From an uncultured Clostridia bacterium (GTDB taxonomy: Bacteria; Bacillota; Clostridia; Oscillospirales; Butyricicoccaceae), in contig CAJUJQ010000003.1 of NCBI GenBank assembly GCA_910586575.1, forward strand, positions 9,066-73,065: a DNA stretch of 64,000 nt, in the 5' to 3' direction. The notes beneath the pieces are model-generated. The model was not told the origin of the DNA. It searched no databases and was given only the letters and a program-made list of their open reading frames with translations. The position numbers were made by a program, and so were the translations under genes. This document shows, one piece after another, positions 54,613 to 63,998 of this stretch. Every line of letters begins with the position of its first letter. The first letter of the stretch is position 1.

Positions 54613-56613
54613 TTAGGATTTCGCAAATACGCTTACCTTTTGCTTGCTCTTGGCGTCCAGGTCTCCCTCGAGCGCCTTGATTTGGTCGCGCAGCTCGGCG
54701 GCAAGCTCGAATTCCAGCAGCTTCGCCGCTTCCTTCATCTGCCGTGTCAGGCGCGCAATCTCCGCCTGGGTTTCCGCCTTGTTCAGCTTGCGGCGGCCCT
54801 GCGGTACCTTCGTATCGCCCGAGATTTCAATGATATCATGCACATTCTTGCGCACCGTCTGCGGCGTGATGCCGTGCGCCTCATTGAACGCCATTTGCAG
54901 CTTGCGGCGGCGGTTGGTCTCCGTAATCGCGCGGTGCATGGACGGCGTTTCGCTGTCCGCATACATCACGACCTTGCCCTGCGCGTTGCGCGCCGCGCGG
55001 CCGATCGTCTGCACCAGCGAGGTCTCCGAGCGCAGGAACCCTTCCTTGTCCGCGTCCAGGATTGCCACCAGCGAAACCTCCGGCAGGTCAAGCCCCTCAC
55101 GCAGCAGGTTGATGCCTACCAGCACATCATATAACCCGAGCCGCAGGTCGCGGATCAACTCCATTCGCTCTATGGTTTTGACGTCGTGGTGCATGTACCG
55201 CACCTTAATGCCGACGCCTTCTAAATAACCGGTCAAGTCCTCCGCCATTTTCTTGGTGAGCGTTGTCACCAGCACGCGTTCCCCGCGCGCGGAACGCGTA
55301 TTGATTTCACCGATCAGGTCGTCGATCTGCCCCTTGACTGGGCGCACATCGATTTCCGGGTCGAGCAGCCCGGTCGGGCGGATGACCTGCTCTACAATCT
55401 GTCCGGAGCGCTCCCGCTCGTATTCCGCCGGGGTCGCCGAAACGTAAATCACCTGGTTCAGCCGCTCATTGAACTCGTCAAAATTCAGCGGCCGGTTGTC
55501 CAGCGCCGACGGCAGCCGGAAGCCGTTGTCAATCAGGCTCATCTTGCGTGCGCGGTCGCCGTGGAACATCGCGCGCACCTGGGGCAGCGTGACATGGCTC
55601 TCGTCCACAATCAGCAGGAAATCCCTGGGGAAATAGTCAATCAGCGTGAAGGGGGCGCTGCCCGGCTCCCGCCCCGCCAGCACGCGGGAATAGTTTTCAA
55701 TCCCGCTGCAAAAGCCAATTTCCTCCAGCATTTCGATATCATAGCGGGTGCGCTGCCGGATGCGCTGCGCCTCGACCAGCTTGCCGTTGGCCTCGAACCA
55801 CGCGACGCGATCTTCCAGCTCGCGCTCCAGCTCCCTGATAGCCGCCGCCAGCTTGTCGCGGGGCGTGACGTAGTGGCTGGCGGGGTAAATCGCCGCGTGC
55901 CCCAGCGCGCAGACCGCCGCCCCGGTCAGCGGGTTAATCTGGCTGAGCCGGTCAATCTCGTCCCCGAAGAACTCCACGCGGATGCAGTCGTTATCCGAAT
56001 ACGCGGGCCAAATTTCGACAACATCCCCCCGCACACGGAAACGGTTGCGCTCGAAAGCAATGTCGTTGCGCTCGTATTGCAGCTCAATCAGCTTGCGTAA
56101 CAGGTCGTCCCGGTTCTTTTCCATGCCGGGGCGCAGGGAAATCACCATATTTTTGTAGTCAATCGGATTTCCCAAAGAATAGATGCATGAGACCGACGCG
56201 ACGATGATAACATCTTCCCGCTCGTTGAGCGCTGAGGTCGCCGAGTGCCGCAGGCGGTCAATTTCGTCATTGATGGAAGAGTCCTTTTCAATATAGGTGT
56301 CCGTCGAGGCAATATAAGCTTCCGGCTGATAATAGTCATAATAAGAAACAAAATATTCGACCGCGTTTTCCGGGAAGAATTCCCGCAGCTCGGAGCAGAG
56401 CTGCGCGGCGAGCGTCTTGTTATGGGCAAGCACCAGGGTCGTTTTCTGTGTCTGCTCGATAATATTCGCCATCGTGAAGGTCTTGCCTGAACCGGTCACG
56501 CCCAGCAGGGTCTGTTCGTCCAAGCCGTTTTTCACGCCCGCAACCAGCTTTTCGACTGCGGCGGGCTGATCCCCCGCCATCCGGTACGGGCTGACAATCT
56601 TAAATTTTCCCAA
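54613..56613 (-). CDS. uvrB: Excinuclease ABC subunit B
   Basis: The 666-residue helicase-like protein verifies damage and recruits UvrC. It has [20 protein letters not shown], the Walker [16 protein letters not shown], the beta-hairpin [29 protein letters not shown], and ends in a UVR domain ([20 protein letters not shown]). The start is a TTG at 56613, right behind AGGAGGTGCAA; the first in-frame ATG downstream would remove the conserved FKIVSPY. Confidence 0.96.
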   Translation of the reverse strand: MGKFKIVSPYRMAGDQPAAVEKLVAGVKNGLDEQTLLGVTGSGKTFTMANIIEQTQKTTLVLAHNKTLAAQLCSELREFFPENAVEYFVSYYDYYQPEAYIASTDTYIEKDSSINDEIDRLRHSATSALNEREDVIIVASVSCIYSLGNPIDYKNMVISLRPGMEKNRDDLLRKLIELQYERNDIAFERNRFRVRGDVVEIWPAYSDNDCIRVEFFGDEIDRLSQINPLTGAAVCALGHAAIYPASHYVTPRDKLAAAIRELERELEDRVAWFEANGKLVEAQRIRQRTRYDIEMLEEIGFCSGIENYSRVLAGREPGSAPFTLIDYFPRDFLLIVDESHVTLPQVRAMFHGDRARKMSLIDNGFRLPSALDNRPLNFDEFNERLNQVIYVSATPAEYERERSGQIVEQVIRPTGLLDPEIDVRPVKGQIDDLIGEINTRSARGERVLVTTLTKKMAEDLTGYLEGVGIKVRYMHHDVKTIERMELIRDLRLGLYDVLVGINLLREGLDLPEVSLVAILDADKEGFLRSETSLVQTIGRAARNAQGKVVMYADSETPSMHRAITETNRRRKLQMAFNEAHGITPQTVRKNVHDIIEISGDTKVPQGRRKLNKAETQAEIARLTRQMKEAAKLLEFELAAELRDQIKALEGDLDAKSKQKVSVFAKS

Positions 56614-56692
56614 ATTGCACCTCCTGTAGGAACACCAAAGGGACAGGTCCCCAGCCGATAAAAATCCGGCGGGCACGCCGCCGGACCGCCTA

Positions 56693-57442
56693 TTATACTC
56701 GCCGGAACGGGCTGAGGTTGCCATGCTCGCGCATGGAATAATCATCCCCGTCGTCACCGAAAATCACATGGTCAAACAGCCCAATTTTCATCGAATACAG
56801 CACGTTGTTCAGGTTGTTTGTCGCGGAGATATCGGCATTCGACGGGAACGGCGCGCCCTTCGGGTGGTTATGCGCCAGCACGACCGACGCGGCGTTCAGG
56901 TTGATGGCACGCTGGACAATCTCGCGGACATCCAGCGTGCTGGCGTTGACCTGTCCGGGCGTGAATTCCACGTGGTCGATTACCGTACCGTTGTTATCGA
57001 GGAACGCCGCCATGACGACCTCGTACAGCCTGCCAAGATACCGGGGCCGGAAATAGTTCGCCGCCTCCATGCTGGAGGTAATCCGGCTCCCGCTCCGGCG
57101 CTCCAATTCCTCCCGCTGGCAGCGCACCGCGATTTCACGGCACAGCTTGATGAGCAGCGCGCTCTGCTGCCCGCAGCCCTGCACCGCCTTGAGGCTGGTC
57201 AGCGGTGCGTCGAACACCAGCCCCAGGCTGCCAAACGTATCAATCAAAGAATGCGCAATCGGGTTGGTATTCTTCCGGCTGTTCACAAAATACAGCAGTA
57301 TTTCGAGCAGCTCATGGTCGTGGAAACCGTCAAAGCTGTGCTTGCTGTCCTTCAGCACCCGGTCCCACATGCGCTGGCGGTGCCCGGCATGCAGCTCCCC
57401 GGTATTGGGCACATCAGCCGCGCTGTCCTTGATTTTTCCCAT
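56693..57442 (-). CDS. radC: RadC family protein (JAB/MPN domain)
   Basis: The 249-residue protein has an N-terminal helix-hairpin-helix part ([19 protein letters not shown]) and a C-terminal JAB metal motif, [15 protein letters not shown] (His-x-His...Asp). The family name is historical; a direct role in repair is unproven. I chose the ATG at 57442 behind AAGGGG; an ATG 24 bases upstream lacks a good site. It lies 79 bases upstream of uvrB. Confidence 0.9.
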   Translation of the reverse strand: MGKIKDSAADVPNTGELHAGHRQRMWDRVLKDSKHSFDGFHDHELLEILLYFVNSRKNTNPIAHSLIDTFGSLGLVFDAPLTSLKAVQGCGQQSALLIKLCREIAVRCQREELERRSGSRITSSMEAANYFRPRYLGRLYEVVMAAFLDNNGTVIDHVEFTPGQVNASTLDVREIVQRAINLNAASVVLAHNHPKGAPFPSNADISATNNLNNVLYSMKIGLFDHVIFGDDGDDYSMREHGNLSPFRRV

Positions 57443-57486
57443 CTGCGCAGCCCCTTCCGCAAACATCCGTTCTGGCAGTTATTATA

Positions 57487-58104
57487 TCACGCTTTCTGCC
57501 GGGGCGCAAGATGAATATACCCCGCCGCCGTCGATAAAATACGCGCACAGACCGGGCTGCCGCGCAGCTCCGGGAACGGGATGGTCGGGCTGGGCGCGGT
57601 ATCGTGCGGGCGGAGCGATTTTGCCATCCAAATGACATCCCGCCAAAGCCCGAACTTGAACATGCTGTCCTGATAGGAACCCGAAATCACGAAGCCCATC
57701 GCGCTGTGGAACTTGATGCTGCGCTCATTGGGCGAAGTGATGCCGACAAAGATATTATAATAGCCCTGGGTGGCAAGCAGCTCGAAAATCGCCGAATAGA
57801 GCGCCCGCGCCACGCCGCGCCGGTGGAAGCTGGGGGAAACATAGATGGAGGTTTCCGCCGACCACTGGTAGCCCGCGCGGGTACGGTGCGGGGACGCGTA
57901 GCCGTAACCGGCCAGCTCTCCGTCAATCTCGCAGAGCAGCCAGGGCATTTTGCGCGTATAGGTGCGCATCCGGTTCAAAAACTCGTCCAGCGCCGGCGCG
58001 TCATACTCCGAGGAAACCGTGGTCTGCTCCACATAGGGCGCATACAGCGCCAGCATCGCGGGCGCGTCGGCTTCCTCCGCCGGACGGATGATAATTTGGG
58101 ACAT
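57487..58104 (-). CDS. GNAT-family N-acetyltransferase
   Basis: The 205-residue enzyme resembles the phosphinothricin/Pat group: IIIRPAEEADAPAMLALYAP, ETSIYVSPSFHRRGVARALY (acetyl-CoA-binding Q/RxxGxA variant) and NIFVGITSPNERSIKFHSAM. The last 35 residues are unconserved. Usual acceptors are amino acids or antibiotics such as phosphinothricin; the real one is unknown. The ATG at 58104 follows AAAGGAG. Confidence 0.9.
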   Translation of the reverse strand: MSQIIIRPAEEADAPAMLALYAPYVEQTTVSSEYDAPALDEFLNRMRTYTRKMPWLLCEIDGELAGYGYASPHRTRAGYQWSAETSIYVSPSFHRRGVARALYSAIFELLATQGYYNIFVGITSPNERSIKFHSAMGFVISGSYQDSMFKFGLWRDVIWMAKSLRPHDTAPSPTIPFPELRGSPVCARILSTAAGYIHLAPRQKA

Positions 58105-58205
58105 TCTGTAAAGTCTCCTTTGTCTGAAAGCGGCCCGCAACGCGGCCCACGCGAATCCGTGCCGTTTATTGGAAAAGAAACGCCCGGAATTCGCTGTATG
58201 CGGCT

Positions 58206-58234
58206 ATTATACCGCATTTTTTTCCCGCAGGCAA
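58206..58234 (-). promoter_or_regulatory. Promoter of the GNAT gene
   Basis: On the minus strand TTGCCT, a 17-base spacer and TATAAT, about 100 bases before the start. The rest of 58105-58595 holds no supported gene. Confidence 0.6.
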
Positions 58235-58526
58235 GTAAAACTTCGCGCAGCACCCGCAGGCATCCGGCTGGTTGGCGGGACAGCCCGCCCGGCAGCGCGG
58301 GGATACCCGGTGCAGGAAAATGCTTCCATGGGCAATCTTCCGAAATTTTGGGCCGCACACGCCATGCCGGGGCGCCCCCGCCGCGCCTGTCCCCCGGCCA
58401 GCGTCAGCGAAAACACATCCAAACCGCCTCTGTTACCAAAATGTAACCGTTTTCTGCAACTCTCGACCCTTTATGCAATCTGTACAAAAACTTTCTGAAC
58501 AGATTATGAATTTTGCAAGAAAATAC

Positions 58527-58555
58527 TTGATATTGAGGCAATGAAAGGCTATAAT
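58527..58555 (+). promoter_or_regulatory. Promoter of the Ig-like protein gene
   Basis: TTGATA, an exact 17-base spacer and TATAAT, 40 bases before the start codon. Confidence 0.75.
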
Positions 58556-58595
58556 TGAGAAAACAAAAAACAAGACAGCAAGGAGTTGGGGAGCA

Positions 58596-59063
58596 ATGGC
58601 AATCTTATTACGGTTTTCAAAGCTGACGGCGGCGTTTGTCCTGGTGGCGAGCGCGGCGGTATGGAACATCCATCCGTGGACAACGGGCGGGGCCTCACCC
58701 TTTGCGGCGGTGAACGACGCGGAGGGGCTGGCAATTACGGTTGCGGACGGTACAGTGACCGCAACGGGGGCGATCCTCCGCTTAGAGAATGAAACGGACC
58801 GGGAATGGGAGTTCGGCCAGGAATACTGGATTGAGAAAAAAGAAGGCGGCGAGTGGAAGGAAATCAAGAGCCTGCGCGCGCGGGCGTTTGACGCGCTGAG
58901 CTACCTGCTTGCGCCGCACAGCACGCGGGAGGAGGTCTGCTCCTTCTCGGATGGCTATGGCCGCCTGACCGCAGGCGAGTACCGCCTTGTGAAGGAGCTG
59001 CTGCGTGAGCGCTCCGGCGGCTGGGAGTCGCGCTATGTTGCCGCCGAGTTCGCGGTGGAATAA
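58596..59063 (+). CDS. Secreted protein with bacterial Ig-like domain
   Basis: The 155-residue product has an N-terminal hydrophobic signal or anchor (residues 6-24). The rest (45-155) resembles the small bacterial Ig-like domain seen in Clostridia: AITVADGTVTATGAILRLEN, NETDREWEFGQEYWIEKKEG, and a final GRLTAGEYRLVKELL and RYVAAEFAV. Ligand and role are unknown. RBS AAGGAG lies 13 bases upstream; GGGGAG is nearer. Confidence 0.75.
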   Translation: MAILLRFSKLTAAFVLVASAAVWNIHPWTTGGASPFAAVNDAEGLAITVADGTVTATGAILRLENETDREWEFGQEYWIEKKEGGEWKEIKSLRARAFDALSYLLAPHSTREEVCSFSDGYGRLTAGEYRLVKELLRERSGGWESRYVAAEFAVE

Positions 59064-59111
59064 AACCGGCTTGTTCGGCTCCGACAGGCTGGCCAGACAA
59101 TAAGATATGTA

Positions 59112-59152
59112 AAATCCGGCGGGCTTCATGTTTTACATGTCCCGCCGGATTT
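59112..59152 (+). terminator. Terminator after the Ig-like gene, overlapping the next promoter
   Basis: AAATCCGGCGGG pairs perfectly with CCCGCCGGATTT. The -35 box of the next promoter lies in its loop. Confidence 0.75.
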
Positions 59153-59160
59153 GCTATAAT
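59132..59160 (+). promoter_or_regulatory. Near-consensus promoter of the MNT/HEPN pair
   Basis: TTTACA, an exact 17-base spacer and a perfect TATAAT, 38 bases before the start codon. Confidence 0.75.
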
Positions 59161-59197
59161 CAGCATGAAAGATTGATTGTCAGGAGGGACAGCCCCC

Positions 59198-59494
59198 ATG
59201 CTTGAGAATACCGGAATCCGGGAAACCGTACTGCGGCAGATTGCCGCTTTCGCGAAAGAATACGGCGTGAAACAGGTCATCCTGTTCGGCTCCCGCGCGC
59301 GCGGCGACCACCGGGAGCGCAGCGACATTGACCTTGCGGTCTCCGGCGGGAACTTCCCGGCGTTCGCGCTGGATGTGGACGAGGAAACCGATACCCTCCT
59401 GAAATATGACTTTGTGAACCTGGACGCCGCTGTTCAGCCCGAGCTGCTTGCCGAAATCCAAAAGGACGGGAGAATCCTATATGAGAAAATTTGA
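59198..59494 (+). CDS. mntA: MNT-type nucleotidyltransferase, antitoxin MntA-like
   Basis: The 98-residue protein is a minimal nucleotidyltransferase. The catalytic GSRARGDHRERSDIDL (residues 35-50) gives the GS-x10-DxD pattern; a third acidic residue is near KYDFVNLD. In characterised type VII systems the MntA antitoxin blocks the HepT toxin by attaching AMP units to a tyrosine. The ATG at 59198 follows AGGAGGGA. It overlaps the toxin gene by 14 bases, so expression is coupled. Confidence 0.88.
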   Translation: MLENTGIRETVLRQIAAFAKEYGVKQVILFGSRARGDHRERSDIDLAVSGGNFPAFALDVDEETDTLLKYDFVNLDAAVQPELLAEIQKDGRILYEKI

Positions 59495-59873
59495 TTGTTT
59501 CTGCCGCGCGCTGGACAACTTACAGGAAATTGAAAGCCGCAGGCCGCCCTATGACATTATCACCTTGACCGGGCTGGTTGGATTATACCAAATCTGCTTT
59601 GAGCAGTCATGGAAAGCGATAAAAGAAGTGATGGAAAACGAAGGGATTACCGCCGCCGCAACCGGCTCCCCACGTGCCATCCTTAAGGAAGCTTATCGCG
59701 CCGGTATTATCGCCGATGAGACGCTCTGGCTGAGTGCCCTCACCGCCCGGAACCACACCTCGCACGCATACAATGAGGCCGTCGCACTGGAAATCGTTGA
59801 GCAAACCCGTACCGCCTTCCTGCCGATGTTCCAATCGCTCCGGCGCACCCTGACGGAATACGACGCCCCCTGA
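59481..59873 (+). CDS. hepT: HEPN-domain protein, toxin HepT-like (HI0074 family)
   Basis: The 130-residue helical protein matches the HI0074 branch of nucleotidyltransferase partners: YQICFEQSWKAIKEVMENEG, SPRAILKEAYRAGII and the motif RNHTSHAY near residue 93. R-x4-H is the HEPN ribonuclease site; the Tyr two residues after His is the residue AMPylated in HepT. All motif residues are intact, so the toxin should be active. The start at 59481 lies inside the antitoxin gene. Confidence 0.88.
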   Translation: MRKFDCFCRALDNLQEIESRRPPYDIITLTGLVGLYQICFEQSWKAIKEVMENEGITAAATGSPRAILKEAYRAGIIADETLWLSALTARNHTSHAYNEAVALEIVEQTRTAFLPMFQSLRRTLTEYDAP

Positions 59874-59875
59874 CC

Positions 59876-59922
59876 AAAAAGCACCCGCGAAACAGGCAGC
59901 GCGCCTGCTTCCGGGTGCTTTT
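59876..59922. terminator. Bidirectional terminator between hepT and purA
   Basis: AAAAGCACCCG pairs with CGGGTGCTTTT around an inner CAGGC/GCCTG stem. It serves both convergent genes. Confidence 0.8.
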
Positions 59923-59928
59923 ATCTGC

Positions 59929-61209
59929 TTAAATGGTAATCACCTGGTCACGGCCGGGGCCAACGCCCAGCATGGTAATCGGGCAGCCGCAAATCCGTTC
60001 CAGCTCCTTGATATACTGCCGCACGTGCCCCGGCAGCTCCTCGAAGCGGCGGCACGCCGTAATATCCTCATCAAAGCCGTCGAACTCCTCATAGACCGGC
60101 TCACAGTCCACCAAATCCATGAAATTCGCCGGGAAATCGGTAATTGTTTCGCCGTTCCTGAGCTTGTACGCAACGCAGACCTTGAGCTTTGGCAGGCCGC
60201 GCAGCGGGTCAATCTTATTGATCACCATTTCGGTCAGGCCGTTGACGCGCACGGCATATTTCGCAATCACCGCGTCAAACCAGCCGGTACGGCGCGGACG
60301 CCCGGTCACGGTGCCGAACTCGCCGCCCGCGTTGCGGATATAGTCGCCGGTCTCGTCGAACAGCTCGGTCGGGAAGGGTCCTTCGCCGACACGGGTCGTG
60401 TAGCTCTTGAAAATGCCCGTCACCTCACTGACGGCGGTCGGGCCGACACCCGAGCCGATGCAGCAGCCGCCCGCAACCGGGTGTGACGACGTTACAAAGG
60501 GATAGGTGCCCATATCCAGGTCGAGCAGCGTCCCCTGCGCGCCCTCGAACAGCACTTCCTTCCCCGCCTTGACCGCGTCGTAAATCATAATGGTCGTATC
60601 CTTCACCATGAGGCGCAGGCGCTCCGCGTAGGCGCGGTACTCCGCCAGGATCGTTTCCACATCCAGCGGCTTGCCGCCGTATACCCCGGTAATGACCCGG
60701 TTCTTGCGCGCGCACGTCTCCCGGACGACCGCTTCAAACCGCTCCGGGTCTACGAAATCGTGCATCCGGATGCCGCTGCGCTCCGATTTATCCATATATG
60801 TGGGACCGATGCCCTTCCTGGTCGTGCCGATGGCGGTGCCTTCCTTTGCCTTTTCGGCTTCGCTCAGCGCGTCCAGCTCCAGGTGCCACGGCATGATGCA
60901 GTGCACCCGCGCGTCGATGAACAGGCGGCCGGTCGAAATCCCCTGCGCGTGCAGACCGTCAATCTCGCCCAGGATGGACTTGGGGTTGACCACGACGCCC
61001 GGCCCGATGATGTTCACACACTCCGGATACAGGATGCCGGAAGGGATGAGCTGAAGCTTATATTTCACGCCGTCCGCCACAACGGTGTGCCCGGCGTTGT
61101 TGCCTCCCTGGCTGCGGATGACCATATCGGCCTTTGCCGCGAAAATATCAATGAATTTGCCCTTGCCTTCATCGCCCCACTGAGCGCCTAAAATTACCTT
61201 ACCAGGCAT
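59929..61209 (-). CDS. purA: Adenylosuccinate synthetase
   Basis: The 426-residue enzyme joins IMP and aspartate with GTP, the first step from IMP to AMP. Motifs: LGAQWGDEGKGKFIDIFA near residue 8, GGNNAGHTVV near residue 36, GTTRKGIGPTYMDK near residue 128 and GRPRRTGWFDAV near residue 302. The start follows GAAAGGGGCAGCAGGTT. It is a single-gene unit with its own promoter; it complements the purine salvage operon at 43699-48821. Confidence 0.98.
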   Translation of the reverse strand: MPGKVILGAQWGDEGKGKFIDIFAAKADMVIRSQGGNNAGHTVVADGVKYKLQLIPSGILYPECVNIIGPGVVVNPKSILGEIDGLHAQGISTGRLFIDARVHCIMPWHLELDALSEAEKAKEGTAIGTTRKGIGPTYMDKSERSGIRMHDFVDPERFEAVVRETCARKNRVITGVYGGKPLDVETILAEYRAYAERLRLMVKDTTIMIYDAVKAGKEVLFEGAQGTLLDLDMGTYPFVTSSHPVAGGCCIGSGVGPTAVSEVTGIFKSYTTRVGEGPFPTELFDETGDYIRNAGGEFGTVTGRPRRTGWFDAVIAKYAVRVNGLTEMVINKIDPLRGLPKLKVCVAYKLRNGETITDFPANFMDLVDCEPVYEEFDGFDEDITACRRFEELPGHVRQYIKELERICGCPITMLGVGPGRDQVITI

Positions 61210-61276
61210 AACCTGCTGCCCCTTTCACATTTTGGGTTTTCTTTCACAGGCGCCGCTTTTGGCCGCACCTTTTTTG

Positions 61277-61305
61277 ATTATACCACCCATCCCGTGAAAA
61301 TTCAA
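61277..61305 (-). promoter_or_regulatory. Promoter of purA
   Basis: On the minus strand TTGAAT, an exact 17-base spacer and TATAAT, about 65 bases before the start. Confidence 0.7.
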
Positions 61306-61366
61306 CAACGAATTTTCAAAAACGGAAAAATAGCGCTTTCTCCGGCTATTTTTTGCCGGCAGTCGG

Positions 61367-61395
61367 TTGAAAACTTTTCCGGAGTATGTTACGAT
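61367..61395 (+). promoter_or_regulatory. Probable promoter of the Sel1-repeat gene
   Basis: TTGAAA, a 17-base spacer and TACGAT, 39 bases before the start; diverges from purA. Confidence 0.5.
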
Positions 61396-61434
61396 ATAGG
61401 AAAACAATTTTAACGACAGAAAGGAACAGTGCGC

Positions 61435-62451
61435 ATGGGACTGTTTGATTTTTTTAAAAAAAATAAAGCCGATGAACTGGACGATGACGATCTCGATCTG
61501 GACAGCTGGAAGAAGCCGGAACCGAAGCGCCAGCCTGCCCCCCTGCCAGAGCCGGTGCCGCCAGCCGAGCCTGCCTTCACCCCGCCAGAAGCGCCGATAC
61601 GCTACGACGAGCCAGTGCAGAAGCCGGACGGCTGGCCCGTAATGGAGCCGATCACCATTTCGGAAAAGGCCGTACAGTTTATGCAGGAGCACACCCATGA
61701 GGAAATCGGGCTGGCCGCCGCCAGCGCCGCCGCCGAGGGCATGAAAGCATTCCAGCAAAAGGACTTCGACCACGCCCGCGGGTTTTTCCAGCTGGGCAGC
61801 GAGCTTGGCAACCACAAGGCACAGGCGCTGCTTGGCTCGATGTATATCCAAGGCTATCAGGTCCCCCGTGATTTGGCGGTCGGGCGCGCCTGGCTGCGCC
61901 GCTCCGCCGAACAGGGCAACCGGCAGGCCGCCGAAATGCTGGCGAAATATGTCGGCGAGTCCGAGCCGGTCGCCGAGGAGCTGTACGACAGCGCCCGCCG
62001 CAGCATGTCCGCCGACCGCCGCACCGGGCTGTATTACCTGTGCCGCGCCGCCGATATGGGCATGTCGCGCGCGCAATACGAATATGGCATGATCCTGATC
62101 CGCGAGGAGGACGACGAACCGAAAGGCATTGAATGGGTCAAGCGCGCGGCCTTCGGCGGCTATGCCCGCGCGATGACTTATCTCGGCAGCGCCTACCTGA
62201 AGGGCGACGTTGTGCCGCAAAGCACCAGCATTGCGCTGGAATGGTACGAGCAGGCCGTCAAGAAAAACGACCCCGAGGCACAGCTGGCGCTCGGCACGCT
62301 CTACGCCAACGGCACCGCCGTGCAGCCCGACCCCGAGGCCGCCGTGCGCCTGCTCACCCTCGCCGCGGACGCCGGGCTTTCGGAAGCAAAGGAGCTGCTG
62401 CAATCCATGTTCGGCCATCAAGCCGGCGGGCCTGACGCGCCGGTGGAATAG
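61435..62451 (+). CDS. Sel1-repeat (TPR-like) protein
   Basis: The 338-residue cytoplasmic protein has a short basic start (MGLFDFFKKNK), an acidic and Pro-rich linker to about residue 75, then five to six Sel1-like helical pairs (e.g. KAQALLGSMYIQGYQVPRDL, GRAWLRRSAEQGNRQAAEML, AMTYLGSAYLKGDVVPQSTS, EAQLALGTLYANGTAVQPDP). Sel1 repeats are protein-binding scaffolds. The ATG at 61435 is better spaced from AAAGGA than a GTG at 61429. The partner is unknown. Confidence 0.85.
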   Translation: MGLFDFFKKNKADELDDDDLDLDSWKKPEPKRQPAPLPEPVPPAEPAFTPPEAPIRYDEPVQKPDGWPVMEPITISEKAVQFMQEHTHEEIGLAAASAAAEGMKAFQQKDFDHARGFFQLGSELGNHKAQALLGSMYIQGYQVPRDLAVGRAWLRRSAEQGNRQAAEMLAKYVGESEPVAEELYDSARRSMSADRRTGLYYLCRAADMGMSRAQYEYGMILIREEDDEPKGIEWVKRAAFGGYARAMTYLGSAYLKGDVVPQSTSIALEWYEQAVKKNDPEAQLALGTLYANGTAVQPDPEAAVRLLTLAADAGLSEAKELLQSMFGHQAGGPDAPVE

Positions 62452-62484
62452 CAACACTCTTATAAGAAAGGAGCTGTATTCCAA

Positions 62485-63069
62485 ATGGAAAGTAATCTTG
62501 CGTATCAATACGAATATCCTGAAGAACTCATCAACGGCGAAGCAGTAGCTATGTCGCCCAGTCCGGCTCATAACCATATATGGGTTGCGAACAATTTGAA
62601 CTTTATTTTCGGGAACTATCTTCGAGGTAAAAAATGCCGCGTTTATCCAGACGGGTTTGACGTGCATCTATCGAAAAAGGATATTTTCAAGCCTGACATG
62701 ATGGTTGTTTGTGACCGTGATAAAATCAAGCCCAACGGCATATACGGCGCGCCCGATTTGGTCGTCGAGGTGCTTTCCCGCAGCACAGCGCACCGTGACA
62801 AGGGATATAAAAAAGACACCTATGCAAAATCCGGCGTCCGGGAATATTGGCTGGTTGACCCGGGCAATGAATCCATCGAGGTATACCTGAACGCCGACGG
62901 CGTTTTTACGCTGGACAATATTTATTTTAACCATTACCCGGAATGGGAGCTGGAACGCCTTTCCGAAGCGGAACGCGCGGCTATCCCGACGCATTTCCGG
63001 TGCAGTTTATTTGGCGACCTGGAAATTGCGCTTGCCGATGTTTTCGACGGCCTTCTTCCCTCTTCCTGA
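62485..63069 (+). CDS. Uma2-family (DUF820) PD-(D/E)XK nuclease
   Basis: The 194-residue protein has the Uma2 pattern: INGEAVAMSPSPAHNHIWVA near residue 16, FKPDMMVVCD near residue 68 and YGAPDLVVEVLSRSTAHRDK near residue 87, then KKDTYAKSGVREYWLVDP. The paired Asp and Glu-x-x form the nuclease site. Family members abound in cyanobacteria and Clostridia and are often tied to mobile DNA; the biological role is unclear. It starts 33 bases after the Sel1 gene behind AAAGGAG. Confidence 0.9.
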   Translation: MESNLAYQYEYPEELINGEAVAMSPSPAHNHIWVANNLNFIFGNYLRGKKCRVYPDGFDVHLSKKDIFKPDMMVVCDRDKIKPNGIYGAPDLVVEVLSRSTAHRDKGYKKDTYAKSGVREYWLVDPGNESIEVYLNADGVFTLDNIYFNHYPEWELERLSEAERAAIPTHFRCSLFGDLEIALADVFDGLLPSS

Positions 63070-63084
63070 CAGCAGATAAAAAAC

Positions 63085-63119
63085 GCGGACAGGGCCTCCC
63101 GCCCTGCCCGCTCTTTTTT
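63085..63119 (+). terminator. Terminator after the Uma2 gene
   Basis: GCGGACAGGGC pairs with GCCCTGCCCGC, one mismatch, over a 5-base loop and runs into TTTTTT. Confidence 0.85.
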
Positions 63120-63251
63120 ATATGGATGATTTCACAGCGCTCGCGCCCGTCCCATGCAAGGCAGTCCGCAAACGTATAATGTTCCTTTTTCATTGGCAGT
63201 GCCCCCCCTTTCCATTGTACTTATGATAGCACACCTTCCGCCGCCTGTGAA

Positions 63252-63295
63252 GAAAAAGCCGCCGCCCCCGGCACAGTGCCGAGGGCGGCGGTTTG
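63252..63295 (-). terminator. Terminator of the 63343 gene
   Basis: On the minus strand AAACCGCCGCCCTCGGCAC folds back on GTGCCGGGGGCGGCGGCTTT, ending in TTTTTC. Confidence 0.75.
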
Positions 63296-63342
63296 GTATG
63301 ATGAAACTGTCCCCCCTGGGTGGAAGGTCAGTTCCTGGCGGG

Positions 63343-63807
63343 TTAACCTCTGGTAACAGTTCCGTTCGCGGAGCAGCTAAGCCATGCACTAACGCTTTTG
63401 CCGGCTTCACCGGATTTCGTCAGAGTGGCGGATAATCTTGCAGTATTGCCGCTTTCGCTGATTCTCTCACTGCCATATTTCCAGCCATTATACTCGGAAA
63501 CATCAGTATACGAAGAACGTACCCAAGCATCGTTACCATCGTAAGAAAAAGTCACATTTAATGACACAGTTGCAGCTTTAGTACCATCAGATTCTTTATA
63601 AGTCTTAGTTACGTATGCTGATTTGGTTTGCGTTCTTGCATAGTTTCGATATACGGTAAATATCGTTTCCACTATACTCCCATCCTCAAGGGTTTCAACC
63701 GTAATTTCCTGCGTTTCAATTTCAAGATTTGCTGCAAAACAGAAGCCTGTTATTGAAAAAAGCAGAGTAAGCACCATAAAAAATGAACATAACTTCTTCA
63801 TACCCAT
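63343..63807 (-). CDS. Small secreted protein of unknown function
   Basis: The 154-residue product has a signal peptide (MKKLCSFFMVLTLLFSITGFCFA, cut near residue 26). The mature part is beta-rich and Thr/Ser-rich (VETLEDGSIVETIFTVYRNY, VSLNVTFSYDGNDAWVRSSY, TARLSATLTKSGEAG), ending in SCSANGTVTRG. The pattern resembles small extracellular Ig-like Clostridial proteins, but I cannot name a family. Its ATG overlaps the stop of the upstream gene as TAATG; an ATG two codons later is also possible. GC content is lower than average here. Confidence 0.7.
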   Translation of the reverse strand: MGMKKLCSFFMVLTLLFSITGFCFAANLEIETQEITVETLEDGSIVETIFTVYRNYARTQTKSAYVTKTYKESDGTKAATVSLNVTFSYDGNDAWVRSSYTDVSEYNGWKYGSERISESGNTARLSATLTKSGEAGKSVSAWLSCSANGTVTRG

Positions 63808-63998
63808 TAATCTCCTTTATTTTTATATGGATTTACAGCGGTAGGATCTTCATACGGTGCAGACACATAAAACTCTTCTGTATAAACCATCTGAGGGTGT
63901 ACAATGAAATAATACGCCGCATACAACGCGCCGCAAAGCGCCACCGTAAGTACACCAATCAGCAAACGAATAAACCATTTTTTACGTTTGCGGTATCG
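63807..63998 (-). CDS. Membrane-anchored protein, C-terminal end only
   Basis: The frame enters from beyond the window and gives 63 residues: a basic stretch RYRKRKKW, one membrane span FIRLLIGVLTVALCGALYAAY, and an outer tail VHPQMVYTEEFYVSAPYEDP ending in NPYKNKGD. It is translationally coupled to the secreted protein at 63343-63807, so the two probably act together. The family cannot be told from this fragment. Confidence 0.6.
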   Translation of the reverse strand, partial: RYRKRKKWFIRLLIGVLTVALCGALYAAYYFIVHPQMVYTEEFYVSAPYEDPTAVNPYKNKGD

